DNA from: Treponema sp.
GTDB lineage: Bacteria > Spirochaetota > Spirochaetia > Treponematales > Breznakiellaceae
Assembly: GCA_031288575.1 (NCBI GenBank)
Contig: JAITRD010000188.1
Span: 1 to 8,719 of the forward strand
Direction of reading: 5' to 3'
Length of the DNA stretch: 8,719 nucleotides
In this document: positions 1 to 7,429 of the stretch, piece by piece
How positions within the stretch are numbered: position 1 is the stretch's first letter
Layout: each line of letters starts with the position of its first letter
Made by a program: the position numbers and the translations under genes
Notes under the pieces: generated by a model
Database searches by the model: none
The model's input: only the letters and a program-made list of their open reading frames with translations
Told to the model about the DNA's origin: nothing

Positions 1-933
1 AATTCCCTAAACCTCCACTGTATCGGAGGCAGAAAAGGGCTGACCAGGGAGATCGGCGCCCCGGATATCAACCGGCCGGGGCTTCCCCTTTTGGGGTTCT
101 ACGAATCCTTTGCCTTTGAACGCATACAGCTTTTCGGCCGGGGAGAAGTCGCCTGCCTCAGAAAACTTTCCGGGGAAGGGAAAACCGATACCATTGAAAA
201 ATTGTTTGCCTATCCTATCCCCTGCTGTGTTTTTACCCATAACCTGACCCCGAACCGGGATTTTTTCGACGCCGCCGAAAACGCCCATTGCCCCGTGCTC
301 CAGACGGATCTGACGACCACCGAATTTCACGCCCGGCTTATGCGGATCCTTTCGGATATTTTTGCCCCCCGGCAGAACGTCCACGGGGTCCTGGTAGAAG
401 TTTACGGCCTCGGAATCCTTATTTTGGGAGATTCGGGGGTGGGAAAAAGCGAAACCGCCCTGGAGCTCATAAAACACGGGCACCGCCTGGTGGCGGATGA
501 CGTGGTGGATCTCCATTGTACCAACGGCAATATTCTCATGGGGGCCGGGGCAAATAAGATTATCGGCCACCACATGGAGATCCGCGGGCTTGGGATCATC
601 AATATCACCCATCTTTTTGGCGTGGGAGCCATCCGGGACCGGAAACAGATCCAGCTTGTGGTGGTCCTTGAAGAATGGGATTCCAAAAAGATGTACGACC
701 GCTTGGGAACCGAAGACAAATATATGGAATTCCTGGGGGTAAGCATTCCAAAACTGGAAATCCCCGTAAAACCCGGGCGGAATATTCCGATTATCATTGA
801 AACCGCCGCCATGAATGAACGGCTGAAAAAAATGGGCTATAACGCGGCCAAGGAATTCAACCAGAACATTTTAAAGTGGATCGAAAGCGATGCTGTCCGT
901 TCAGTGTATTTCGGTACCGAAGACATAATTTAA
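1..933 (+). CDS. hprK: HPr kinase/phosphorylase, 5' end outside window
   Basis: HprK phosphorylates HPr on Ser46 with ATP or PPi and reverses this by phosphorolysis, linking metabolic state to regulation in the cytoplasm. The frame is open from base 1; the TTG at 91 is internal, because family-like sequence (IGGRKGLTREI, INRPGLPLLGFY) precedes it. Counting from base 1, there are 310 residues. His128 lies in NVHGVLVEVYG, the Walker A loop GDSGVGKS is at 143-150 (nt 427-450), an acidic pair VADD is at 166-167, the HprK signature EIRGLGIINI is at 193-202, and a C-terminal AAMNERLKKMGYNAAKEF block follows. Families run to about 310-320 residues, so probably only about 10-15 N-terminal residues are missing. 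All catalytic motifs are present, so the enzyme looks active. It sits 14 nt upstream of its substrate gene ptsH. Confidence 0.96.
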   Translation, partial: NSLNLHCIGGRKGLTREIGAPDINRPGLPLLGFYESFAFERIQLFGRGEVACLRKLSGEGKTDTIEKLFAYPIPCCVFTHNLTPNRDFFDAAENAHCPVLQTDLTTTEFHARLMRILSDIFAPRQNVHGVLVEVYGLGILILGDSGVGKSETALELIKHGHRLVADDVVDLHCTNGNILMGAGANKIIGHHMEIRGLGIINITHLFGVGAIRDRKQIQLVVVLEEWDSKKMYDRLGTEDKYMEFLGVSIPKLEIPVKPGRNIPIIIETAAMNERLKKMGYNAAKEFNQNILKWIESDAVRSVYFGTEDII

Positions 934-947
934 CCTAGGATCTTTGT

Positions 948-1214
948 ATGACAGAAAAAGTAATAACCATAAAAAACCGGGCGGGAATTCATGCCCGCCC
1001 GGCGGCAATGCTGGTCCAGGCCACTAAGGATTTTAAATCGGCGGTTTATTTTGAAAAGGACAACGACCGGATCAACGCAAAATCAATTATGGGGATCATT
1101 ACCCTGGGCGCCGCTTACGGGGCCGAAATACGGATTATTGCCGAGGGGGAGGATGAACAGGACGCGGTAGACGCCCTGGTCCGTCTTTTCGAGTCCAAAT
1201 TTGAGGAAGAGTGA
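948..1214 (+). CDS. ptsH: Phosphocarrier protein HPr
   Basis: HPr is the small cytoplasmic phosphocarrier of the PTS. It is phosphorylated on His15 by Enzyme I and on Ser46 by HprK. The 88-residue length is typical. His15 sits in GIHARPA and Ser46 in NAKSIMGIITLGA, so both sites are intact, as in Gram-positive-type HPr. ATG at 948 follows an AGGA (937-940) at 7-nt spacing. The stop overlaps the GTG of the next gene. No Enzyme I or sugar-specific Enzyme II is visible here. Treponemes are known to have reduced, apparently regulatory PTS sets, so a signalling rather than transport role is my inference. Identity is secure. Confidence 0.97.
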   Translation: MTEKVITIKNRAGIHARPAAMLVQATKDFKSAVYFEKDNDRINAKSIMGIITLGAAYGAEIRIIAEGEDEQDAVDALVRLFESKFEEE

Positions 1215-2992
1215 AAACCCTGCGGGTCCAGCCCGAATCTTCCATTATTAATGTCGGCGGATTGGTTCTTATTTACCTCCTCCTCTGTGTTCTGACGGTC
1301 CTTTTTGCCCAGGCTTTTTTTTCCGATATCCTGCAAAACGGGAAAATTCCGGGGCTGCTTAACCTGGTCATCTTTTTTACCATCCCCGCGGTTCTTTTGG
1401 TTTTTCTGGCAATTTCGGTTTTAAACCTTGCCCGGGATCTTATCGCCCGCAGGACCGGGAGCAAATTTCAGGCCCGGCTTCTGGCTTATTTTATCATTGT
1501 CGTTTTTTTTGCCGCCACGCCGGTAACAATCATTACCATCCATGCCGCGATGGAAGCGATGCGTTTCCTGAAACCCATCAATATAGGGGCCGCCTTGAAC
1601 GCAGCTGAAATTTTCGCCCTGGACAGCTATACCCTCCACACGGAAAAACTGGCGGCCCTGGTCCGGGATCCTGCCCTGGACCTCTCCCCCGGCGTTTCCG
1701 CAATGGAGGCCCTTCCCCGGGAAATTGCCGGGATCCAGGATTTTTTTTTGCGGGAAGATGAGACCTGGGAAAGCGGCGACTTTCAGGGGGACGGGGGGAG
1801 GATCCTGCAATCCCCGCCGTCCCTGACCGGCGGCTTTGTTTCCCGGGAAATGCCCCGGGACAGGGACACTATCCGGTATGTCATCCTCCCGGAGCCGGGG
1901 ATTATCCGGGTCCTCAGTTACGATCTGGGAGAGGGTTTTGATGAAACCCGGGAAATTCTGGAAAATGAAGCCCTCCGCTTTGAAATTCTTGATTCCCTAA
2001 AGATCAATTTGCTTCCCCTCCTCATCATCTATTACGGGATCTTCTTTTTCCCTACCCTGCTCATGACCCTCATTATCGCCATATCCTTTACCCGCCGGGT
2101 TACCAAGCCCATTGTGGATCTTACCGAAGCGACCCGCCGGGTAGCGGCGGGGGATTTTTCCATCCAGCTTTTGGCCCGCCAGGGGGATGAACTGGGCCGC
2201 CTTATCGGTTCTTTTAACGCCATGGTGCAGAATCTGGAAAAATCCCAGACCGCCCTGGTTAAGGCGGAGAAGACATCCCTCTGGCAAAGCATGGCGGAGC
2301 AGCTTGCCCATGAGATAAAAAACCCCCTTACCCCCATCAAGCTTTCGGCGGAGCGGGTATTGCGGCGCTGGAGGAACGAGCCTGAGGGGATAGGCTTGAT
2401 CCTTGAAGACTCCATGTTTGCCATTATCCAGGAGGCGGAAAATCTCTCGACCCTGCTCACCGAATTCCGTACCCTTTCCCGGCCCATGGAACCCTCCCAG
2501 ACCTGGACCAATCTGCGGAACCTGGCGGAGGAAATCATTATCCCCTACCGGACTTCCTACCCCCAGGTCAGCTTTAACCTCTATATAGGGGAAGATATCC
2601 GGGTAAAGGTGGATAAGTACCGTTTGTCCCAGGTCATTACAAACCTTATCATTAACGGAATAGACGCCATGAACGGGGCCGGTTCTATTGAAATCAGGAC
2701 GGATCTTGTAAAAAAACGGGAGAGCCGTTATTGTAGATTAGGTATTAAAGATACGGGAAAGGGTATCTCAAAAGCAGATAGTTCCCAAATATTTACTCCC
2801 TATTATACTACCAAAGAATCCGGTACCGGTCTTGGACTTTCTATTGTCGAGCGGATTGTAAACGATCACGGCGGAGCCATCTGGTTTAATTCGGCGGAGG
2901 GGATGGGAACCACCTTTTTTATTGACCTGCCGGTGGAGGAAACGCCGGACGGGGAGGAGAAAAGCCCCCGGGGGGAAAGTCCAGCGTTATGA
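1211..2992 (+). CDS. Membrane sensor histidine kinase, NtrY/AtoS-like, without PAS
   Basis: A 593-residue kinase that should sense an envelope or periplasmic signal and phosphorylate the regulator encoded next. Three hydrophobic segments lie at about 15-36, 49-73 and 88-111. An extracytoplasmic region spans about 112-265, and a fourth membrane segment about 266-293. HAMP follows (about 294-346), then the H-box HEIKNPLTP with His367, an N-box around Asn478/Asn482, G1 DTGKGIS (514-520), F-box FTPYYTTK (528-535) and G2 GTGLGLS (538-544). The three-helix N-terminus resembles NtrY, but there is no room for a PAS domain between HAMP and the H-box, and NtrY proteins are usually longer. The GTG start overlaps the ptsH stop (GTGA); a purine-rich GAGGAAG (1203-1209) lies very close, and translational coupling is likely. 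A run of nine T lies at 1741-1749 and an AT-rich patch at about 2701-2820. The exact signal is unknown. Confidence 0.92.
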   Translation: MKTLRVQPESSIINVGGLVLIYLLLCVLTVLFAQAFFSDILQNGKIPGLLNLVIFFTIPAVLLVFLAISVLNLARDLIARRTGSKFQARLLAYFIIVVFFAATPVTIITIHAAMEAMRFLKPINIGAALNAAEIFALDSYTLHTEKLAALVRDPALDLSPGVSAMEALPREIAGIQDFFLREDETWESGDFQGDGGRILQSPPSLTGGFVSREMPRDRDTIRYVILPEPGIIRVLSYDLGEGFDETREILENEALRFEILDSLKINLLPLLIIYYGIFFFPTLLMTLIIAISFTRRVTKPIVDLTEATRRVAAGDFSIQLLARQGDELGRLIGSFNAMVQNLEKSQTALVKAEKTSLWQSMAEQLAHEIKNPLTPIKLSAERVLRRWRNEPEGIGLILEDSMFAIIQEAENLSTLLTEFRTLSRPMEPSQTWTNLRNLAEEIIIPYRTSYPQVSFNLYIGEDIRVKVDKYRLSQVITNLIINGIDAMNGAGSIEIRTDLVKKRESRYCRLGIKDTGKGISKADSSQIFTPYYTTKESGTGLGLSIVERIVNDHGGAIWFNSAEGMGTTFFIDLPVEETPDGEEKSPRGESPAL

Positions 2993-4386
2993 CGAATATA
3001 CTGATTATCGACGATGAGCCGGGAATCCGGAAAACCCTCGCGTCGATTTTAGAGGACGAAAAGTATAAGGTTTTTACCGCCGAAGACGCGCTTTTAGGAT
3101 TGGAGATTTTGAGCCGGGAAGATATTAGCCTGATCTTCCTGGACGTGCTCCTCCCCAAAATGGGAGGCATGGAAGCCCTGGAACAAATCCGGAAAGACTG
3201 GCCTGAAATAGAGGTGGTAGTTATTTCCGGCCACGCCAATGTGGATATGGCGGTCCGGGCGGTGAAATTGGGGGCCTTTGACTTTATGGAAAAGCCCCTC
3301 TCCCTGGACAAGGTTCTGACAATATGCCGGAATGCCCTGGCAATCCGGCATTTGCGGGAAGAAAACCGGCGCCTTAAAAAAAAATCCCTCAGCCGGGACG
3401 AAATAATCGGCATAAGCCCGGAGATCGAACAAATCCGGAGGGTGATTAAACAGGCCGCGTCAAGCGACGCCAGGATTCTTATCAGCGGAGAAAACGGCAC
3501 CGGCAAGGAACTGGTGGCCCGGGCCATTCATCGCCTTTCCGGCCGGGCGAACCGGGCCTTCGTAGAGGTTAACTGCGCGGCCATCCCCGATTCCCTCATT
3601 GAAAGCGAGCTTTTCGGCCATGAAAAGGGGGCTTTTACCGACGCGGTTTCCACCCGCAAGGGCCGGTTCGAGCTTGCCGGCGGGGGGAGCATCTTCCTGG
3701 ACGAAATCGGGGATATGTCCGCGGTTGCCCAGGCTAAGGTTCTCCGGGTCATTCAGGAACAAAAGTTTGAGCGGATCGGCGGCGAAAAAACCCTGGACAT
3801 CGACGTGCGCATCCTGGCGGCGACCAACAAAAACCTGGAAGCGGAATGCGCCGCCGGCCGTTTCCGGCAGGATCTTTTTTTCCGGCTCAATGTTATTCCC
3901 ATCAGACTGCCCCCCCTGCGGGAACGGGCCGGCGACATACCGGTGCTGCTCAGCCATTTTCTTTCCGAGGCGGGGGAGGAACAATATGACTTCGACGAGG
4001 CGGCCCTGGAGGCCCTGAAATCCTATAATTGGCCGGGAAATGTCCGGGAACTCAGGAATTTGGCCGAACGGCTCCGGGTAATGTATCAGGGCTGCCGGAT
4101 CGGGGAGGAACTCGTTACGGATCTGCTGCAAAAGATCCCCCGGGCCTTCGGAACCCAGGGGGCCGAGGAAAAAACCCTCCCCTCCCCCGGAACGGAAAGC
4201 CGGTTTCCCCCGGCGCTCTTCAATATGCATTTTAACGAGGCGAGGGAGTTGTTTGAAAAATCCTATTTGGAATTTCAACTTTCCCAAAACAATGGTATTA
4301 TATCTCGAACCGCGGAGGCAATCGGAATCTATCCAAGCAACCTCCACGCTAAATTAAGAAAATACGGCATAAGGACAGAACGATGA
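2989..4386 (+). CDS. Sigma-54-dependent response regulator, NtrC/AtoC-like
   Basis: A 465-residue activator of sigma-54 RNA polymerase. The receiver domain (1-120) has acidic Asp8/Asp9, phosphoacceptor Asp52 (FLDVLLP), Ser80 and Lys102. After a linker, the AAA+ domain (about 140-375) has Walker A GENGTGKE (167-174), a GAFTGA-type loop reading GAFTDA (214-219), Walker B FLDEIGD (236-242), Arg292/Arg299 near FRQDLFFRLNV, and WPGNVREL (348-355). A Fis-type helix-turn-helix occupies about 425-463 (ISRTAEAIGIYPSNLHAKL). The ATG overlaps the kinase stop (ATGA), so it is almost certainly the cognate partner. The Gly-to-Asp change in the sigma-54 contact loop is notable, though I believe it also occurs in other natural family members. 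Nine A at 3376-3384 code for part of the receiver/AAA+ linker. NtrX is an alternative name; the target genes are unknown. Confidence 0.94.
   Translation: MTNILIIDDEPGIRKTLASILEDEKYKVFTAEDALLGLEILSREDISLIFLDVLLPKMGGMEALEQIRKDWPEIEVVVISGHANVDMAVRAVKLGAFDFMEKPLSLDKVLTICRNALAIRHLREENRRLKKKSLSRDEIIGISPEIEQIRRVIKQAASSDARILISGENGTGKELVARAIHRLSGRANRAFVEVNCAAIPDSLIESELFGHEKGAFTDAVSTRKGRFELAGGGSIFLDEIGDMSAVAQAKVLRVIQEQKFERIGGEKTLDIDVRILAATNKNLEAECAAGRFRQDLFFRLNVIPIRLPPLRERAGDIPVLLSHFLSEAGEEQYDFDEAALEALKSYNWPGNVRELRNLAERLRVMYQGCRIGEELVTDLLQKIPRAFGTQGAEEKTLPSPGTESRFPPALFNMHFNEARELFEKSYLEFQLSQNNGIISRTAEAIGIYPSNLHAKLRKYGIRTER
4273..4301 (+). promoter_or_regulatory. Possible internal promoter ahead of lexA
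   Basis: TTTCAA (4273-4278), a 17-nt spacer and TATTAT (4296-4301) lie inside the end of the activator gene, in an AT-richer pocket about 80 nt before lexA. The -10 is good and the -35 only partial. It would let lexA and holA be expressed apart from the upstream operon. I saw no clear symmetric operator beside it. Matches of this quality occur by chance. Confidence 0.2.
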
Positions 4387-4988
4387 AAGATCTTACCCAA
4401 AGGCAACAGGCAGTATTGTTCTTCATCGCGGAGTACGTTAATAGTCACGCCTATCCCCCTACTATCCGGGAAATCGCGGAACATTTTTCCATTTCCGTGA
4501 AGGGCGCCCATGATCATATAACGGCTATTAAAAAGAAGGGGTATATCAAACAGGGGGATAAAAGCCCCCGGACCCTGGAAATTGTCAAGCGCGGGGAGGA
4601 TGAACGGGAGGGGGTTATTGAAATTCCCATTTTGGGGACCGTTGCCGCGGGACGGCCCATCCTTACGGAGGAAGATCAGGAGGGTTCCCTCCTTTTGCCC
4701 CTGTCCCTGGTAAAAAAGGAGAAGGATTATTTTGCCCTCAAAGTCAGGGGAGAATCCATGACCGGAGCCGGAATTGTAGACGGCGACATGGCAATTATTG
4801 AAAAACAAGGGATGGTCCTGAACGGGGAAATCGCGGTAATCGTAGTGGACGAAGCGGTAACCCTGAAGCGGTTTTTTAAAGAGCGCAACCGGATACGGCT
4901 GCAATCGGAAAATCCCGAGTATTCGCCTATGTACAGCCAGGATGTGCGGGTTTTGGGAAGGCTCGCCTTTATCTTCCGTTCCTACTAA
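4383..4988 (+). CDS. lexA: LexA repressor, SOS regulator
   Basis: LexA represses DNA-damage genes and cuts itself when RecA filaments form. The 201 residues match the family length. An N-terminal winged helix-turn-helix (about 1-65) includes PPTIREIAEHFSIS and a recognition segment VKGAHDHITAIKKKGYI. The self-cleavage pair is Ala89-Gly90 in TVAAGRPI, the nucleophile Ser125 is in GESMTGAGI, and the general-base Lys162 is in VTLKRFF. All catalytic residues are present. The recognition helix differs from the common SVSSVHHHLKALE-type sequence, so its operator may differ as well. ATG at 4383 overlaps the activator's stop (ATGA) and has AAGGA (4371-4375) at 7-nt spacing. Being third in a tightly packed kinase-activator-repressor run is unusual for a gene that normally represses its own promoter. 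Confidence 0.96.
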   Translation: MKDLTQRQQAVLFFIAEYVNSHAYPPTIREIAEHFSISVKGAHDHITAIKKKGYIKQGDKSPRTLEIVKRGEDEREGVIEIPILGTVAAGRPILTEEDQEGSLLLPLSLVKKEKDYFALKVRGESMTGAGIVDGDMAIIEKQGMVLNGEIAVIVVDEAVTLKRFFKERNRIRLQSENPEYSPMYSQDVRVLGRLAFIFRSY

Positions 4989-4989
4989 A

Positions 4990-5949
4990 ATGGCTAAAGG
5001 AAGCTGCTTTCTTTTCCTGGGCCCCGAATTGGGAGAAAAACAGGAGGCAATTAACAAACTCCGGCGGGATTTAAAAAAAGACGGGCCGGGGCTGGAAGAA
5101 AGCTCTTTTTACGCCGGGGAAAAAACGGCGGCGGAGATAGTGGCAATCCTGCGCAACGGTTCCCTTTTTTCCGACAAGCGGCTTTTTTTTATTAAAAACG
5201 CGGAAGTTTTAAAAAAAAGCGAAGATGTCGATCTCCTTGCCTCCTACATGGAATCCCCCCAGGAAGACACGGTTTTGGTTTTGATCTCCGAAAATCCCGG
5301 TTTGGACAAGGGGCTGGAAAAACCGGTGCCCAAAGAGGGAAAGCGGATCTTTTGGGAACTTTTTGAGGACCGGAAAGGGCCCTGGGTAACATCCTTTTTT
5401 GAACGCTCAGGCTGCCGGATAGGGGAAGACGCGGCAGAGGCCGTCCTCGAGATGGTGGAAAACAATACCGAGGCCCTAAGGCGGGAATGTTCCCGGCTCA
5501 TCCTTTTTCTGGGCGGCAAGGGGGAGATTACCGCCGGGGACGTGGAAAAATGGCTTTCCCATACCCGGGAAGAATCGGCCTTTACCCTCTTTTCCCGGAT
5601 TGCCGAAGGGAATTTTGAAAAAAGCATCGAGTCCCTGCATATCCTCCTGGGGGCAAAGGAAAGCCCCCCGGCTATCCTGGCGGGGCTTTCCTGGTGTTTC
5701 CGAAAACTGGCCGCCTACCTTTCCCTGGTTGAAACCGGCGGCGCCGATGAATTTTCCATGAAAAAAATCGGCCTCGCCTCAGCCAAAGTCCGCAGGGATT
5801 ATGTTCAGGCGGCGCGGCGTTATAATCTGGCGGAGACCAGCCGCTGTTTGTCCCTTATCGCCGAATATGACATCCTGCAGCGTTCCGCCGGGGCCGGCCT
5901 TGAGGGGATCATAATGGACACCCTCCTCTATAAACTCCGCGCCCCCTGA
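4990..5949 (+). CDS. holA: DNA polymerase III, delta subunit (HolA)
   Basis: HolA is the clamp-loader subunit that opens the beta sliding clamp. I use ATG 4990, one nt after the lexA stop, giving 319 residues. A longer frame from 4942 would overlap lexA and add 16 residues that lack family character. The N-terminal domain begins SCFLFLGPELGEKQEAI, with the typical LFSDKRLFFIKNAEVL at about 59-74, QEDTVLVLIS at 91-100 and FWELFEDRKGPWVTSFF at 121-137. The middle region (EALRRECSRLILF, 161-173) and C-terminal helical domain (ESAFTLFSRIAEGNFEKSIESL, about 195-216; AILAGLSWCFRKLAAYLSL) match the delta collar arrangement. There is no Shine-Dalgarno, so it is probably translated by coupling to lexA. 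The sequence is divergent, as delta subunits usually are. Confidence 0.88.
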   Translation: MAKGSCFLFLGPELGEKQEAINKLRRDLKKDGPGLEESSFYAGEKTAAEIVAILRNGSLFSDKRLFFIKNAEVLKKSEDVDLLASYMESPQEDTVLVLISENPGLDKGLEKPVPKEGKRIFWELFEDRKGPWVTSFFERSGCRIGEDAAEAVLEMVENNTEALRRECSRLILFLGGKGEITAGDVEKWLSHTREESAFTLFSRIAEGNFEKSIESLHILLGAKESPPAILAGLSWCFRKLAAYLSLVETGGADEFSMKKIGLASAKVRRDYVQAARRYNLAETSRCLSLIAEYDILQRSAGAGLEGIIMDTLLYKLRAP

Positions 5950-5955
5950 AGTCTT

Positions 5956-7335
5956 TTACTCCTCCTCATGACTGTACCACTCCAGCCGGCGGGTGAGGAA
6001 CATGACCAGGGCGATGATAAGGAAGGTGCCGACGGAACCGATGAGCAGGGCATAGGATTCGGCGTTTAATACCGCGTAGAGGAGAACATAGGAGACGGTT
6101 ACTACCAGGCCCATGTACCAGCTTTTGTTCTTCGAGGGCAGCAGGGAACGGGAATAGAGGGTCAGCAGGATCGTTACCGCCAGGGCGGCGGCAAGATAGG
6201 CCGCGTAAAAGGGTATCTGTTCGGAGAGGGAAAGCAGGAGCAGGTAAAACACGGCGTTGCCGATGCCGGAAAGCAGGTAGGGCACGGGATGGATGGGGTG
6301 TTTGGTAAATATTTCCAGCAAAAACAGGGTAAGAAAGGGGACAATTAAAAAGAGGACCGCGTATTTAACCGCCCTGGTGTTCAGGGCATAGGTATCTATG
6401 CCGCGGAAAAAATTGACCCCGAAAAGCGACCCGTCATAGCCGTATTCGCCCGTATCGTATTTTTTGAGAAAAAGCGGTATGTCCCGGCTCAGGTAGCTGA
6501 TATCCCAGGCCGCGGAAAAACCGGCGTCCCCCACAGCCGATTCGTTGGGCAGGAAGGCCCCCTGGAAGGACGGGGAAGGCCAATCGGAGGCAATGCTCAC
6601 ATGGGTGTCCTGGGCCACGGGCAGCACCCGGATTAACTGCCCTCCCTGGATTTCGAGGCTGATGGCAAAGTCCGTCTCCTTATCTGCTTCAAGCCGGGGC
6701 AGGGCCGCGTTGATGCCGCCCCCGCCGGAGCGCCGGTAGCCGCCATAACTGAACAGGCTGTGCCCCTTGTTCCCGGGCTGGAAAAACAGTTCATCCCTTC
6801 CCCAGCTTGAGGCGTTTATCCTCCGGATCCCCTTCTGGCCGGAAAGGGCGATAACCAATTCCGCCTGGCCGGCGGCAATAGTTTCCCCGGGAAGCAGCCC
6901 CGCTATAGCCGGGGCGGGATCAAAGCTGCCCCTGAGCGTAAGGGTGCCGGAAAAAAGGGGCACCGAAAAAATACCCCGGCGGCGCACCTCGGTTTTAAAA
7001 ACCCCGCTTATGTCCAATTTTTTGGGGCTTATCACCAGGGTAAAGGGGGTTTTTACCAGTTCCGCCCTTTCCCCCTCCTTTTCAGACCGGGTAATAAACT
7101 CCTCGGTTTTTACCCCGGGGATCGTTATGACAGGCCCCGCCGCGATAAGCTCCCTTCCCCAGGCCTCCATAATGTCCGATTCGGCCTCGCCGGCGGTTCT
7201 TCCCCGTTCATTCACCAGGGAGCGGATCATGCCCAGGGGTATGAGCAAAAGCAGCACCAGCGCCGCCAGCAAAAGCACCTTAAAGGTGTAACCCCGGGTA
7301 AATTCTTTAAAGGAAGATTTTTTGGCCTTGTCCAT
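5956..7335 (-). CDS. creD: CreD family inner membrane protein
   Basis: CreD is an inner membrane protein; in E. coli and Aeromonas it belongs to the CreBC regulon and is linked to envelope and beta-lactam stress, but its biochemical role is not settled. This copy has 459 residues, the usual length. One N-terminal helix lies at about 19-38 (LLLLIPLGMIRSLVNER follows the family pattern), then a large extracytoplasmic domain at about 45-322 (AWGRELIAAGPVITIP near the start). A C-terminal bundle of about five helices spans 325-448, with the hallmark FYLLLLSLSEQIPF (363-376) and YALLIGSVGTFLIIALVMFLTRRLEWY-like end. ATG at 7335-7333 has AGGAGA (7346-7341) at 5-nt spacing. Its stop lies 6 nt from the holA stop on the other strand. 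No creB or creC is nearby, so its regulator is elsewhere or absent. A glycine run (GGGG, 204-207) lies in the external domain. Confidence 0.95.
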   Translation of the reverse strand: MDKAKKSSFKEFTRGYTFKVLLLAALVLLLLIPLGMIRSLVNERGRTAGEAESDIMEAWGRELIAAGPVITIPGVKTEEFITRSEKEGERAELVKTPFTLVISPKKLDISGVFKTEVRRRGIFSVPLFSGTLTLRGSFDPAPAIAGLLPGETIAAGQAELVIALSGQKGIRRINASSWGRDELFFQPGNKGHSLFSYGGYRRSGGGGINAALPRLEADKETDFAISLEIQGGQLIRVLPVAQDTHVSIASDWPSPSFQGAFLPNESAVGDAGFSAAWDISYLSRDIPLFLKKYDTGEYGYDGSLFGVNFFRGIDTYALNTRAVKYAVLFLIVPFLTLFLLEIFTKHPIHPVPYLLSGIGNAVFYLLLLSLSEQIPFYAAYLAAALAVTILLTLYSRSLLPSKNKSWYMGLVVTVSYVLLYAVLNAESYALLIGSVGTFLIIALVMFLTRRLEWYSHEEE

Positions 7336-7370
7336 GGGATTCTCCTGAAGGGCAGTATAACCCGGCGGGG

Positions 7371-7390
7371 GTATTTTGGGCTACAAATAC
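7371..7390. repeat. Short inverted repeat in creD leader region
   Basis: GTATTT (7371-7376) and AAATAC (7385-7390) are perfect 6-bp arms around an 8-nt centre, between creD and its candidate promoter. This could be an operator or a small RNA hairpin in the creD leader. No T run follows. No known operator was recognised. Confidence 0.3.
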
Positions 7391-7397
7391 GGCTGAA

Positions 7398-7425
7398 TTG
7401 TTATCAAAAAATTAATGGCTTTAAA
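7398..7425 (+). promoter_or_regulatory. Candidate promoter of the Rpn-family gene
   Basis: TTGTTA (7398-7403), a 16-nt spacer and TTTAAA (7420-7425) match sigma-70 consensus at 4/6 each. The -10 lies inside a 10-bp palindrome GCTTTAAAGC (7418-7427). A TATAAA at 7447-7452 is an alternative -10 but would leave a very short leader. The gene start at 7471 has GGAGG (7457-7461) at 9-nt spacing. Confidence 0.3.
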
Positions 7426-7429
7426 GCAA
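7400..7429 (-). promoter_or_regulatory. Candidate creD promoter
   Basis: On the minus strand TTGCTT (7429-7424), 18 nt and GATAAC (7405-7400) lie in the AT-rich gap, about 65 nt ahead of the creD ATG. The match to sigma-70 consensus is moderate (3/6 and 4/6). It overlaps the opposing candidate promoter, so the two would compete. An inverted repeat downstream (7371-7390) would fall in the leader. Confidence 0.28.

Noticed and set aside
91..933. hprK starting at TTG 91
   Set aside because: The same frame is open back to base 1 and encodes recognisable HprK N-terminal sequence, so the gene is cut by the window rather than starting at 91.
3460..4347. 295-codon open frame opposite the sigma-54 activator
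   Set aside because: Low-complexity Pro/Gly/Gln-rich product typical of antisense shadow of GC-biased coding; the plus strand encodes all AAA+ motifs.
4942..4989. Longer holA start inside lexA
   Set aside because: It adds 16 residues antisense to family expectations and overlaps lexA; ATG 4990 directly after the lexA stop begins the conserved SCFLFLG segment.
5941..5960. Bidirectional terminator between holA and creD
   Set aside because: Only 6 nt separate the stops and no stem with a T run could be found there.
6767..7291. 174-codon open frame on the plus strand opposite creD
   Set aside because: It mirrors creD codons, has no recognisable domain or ribosome binding site, and creD is a clear family match.
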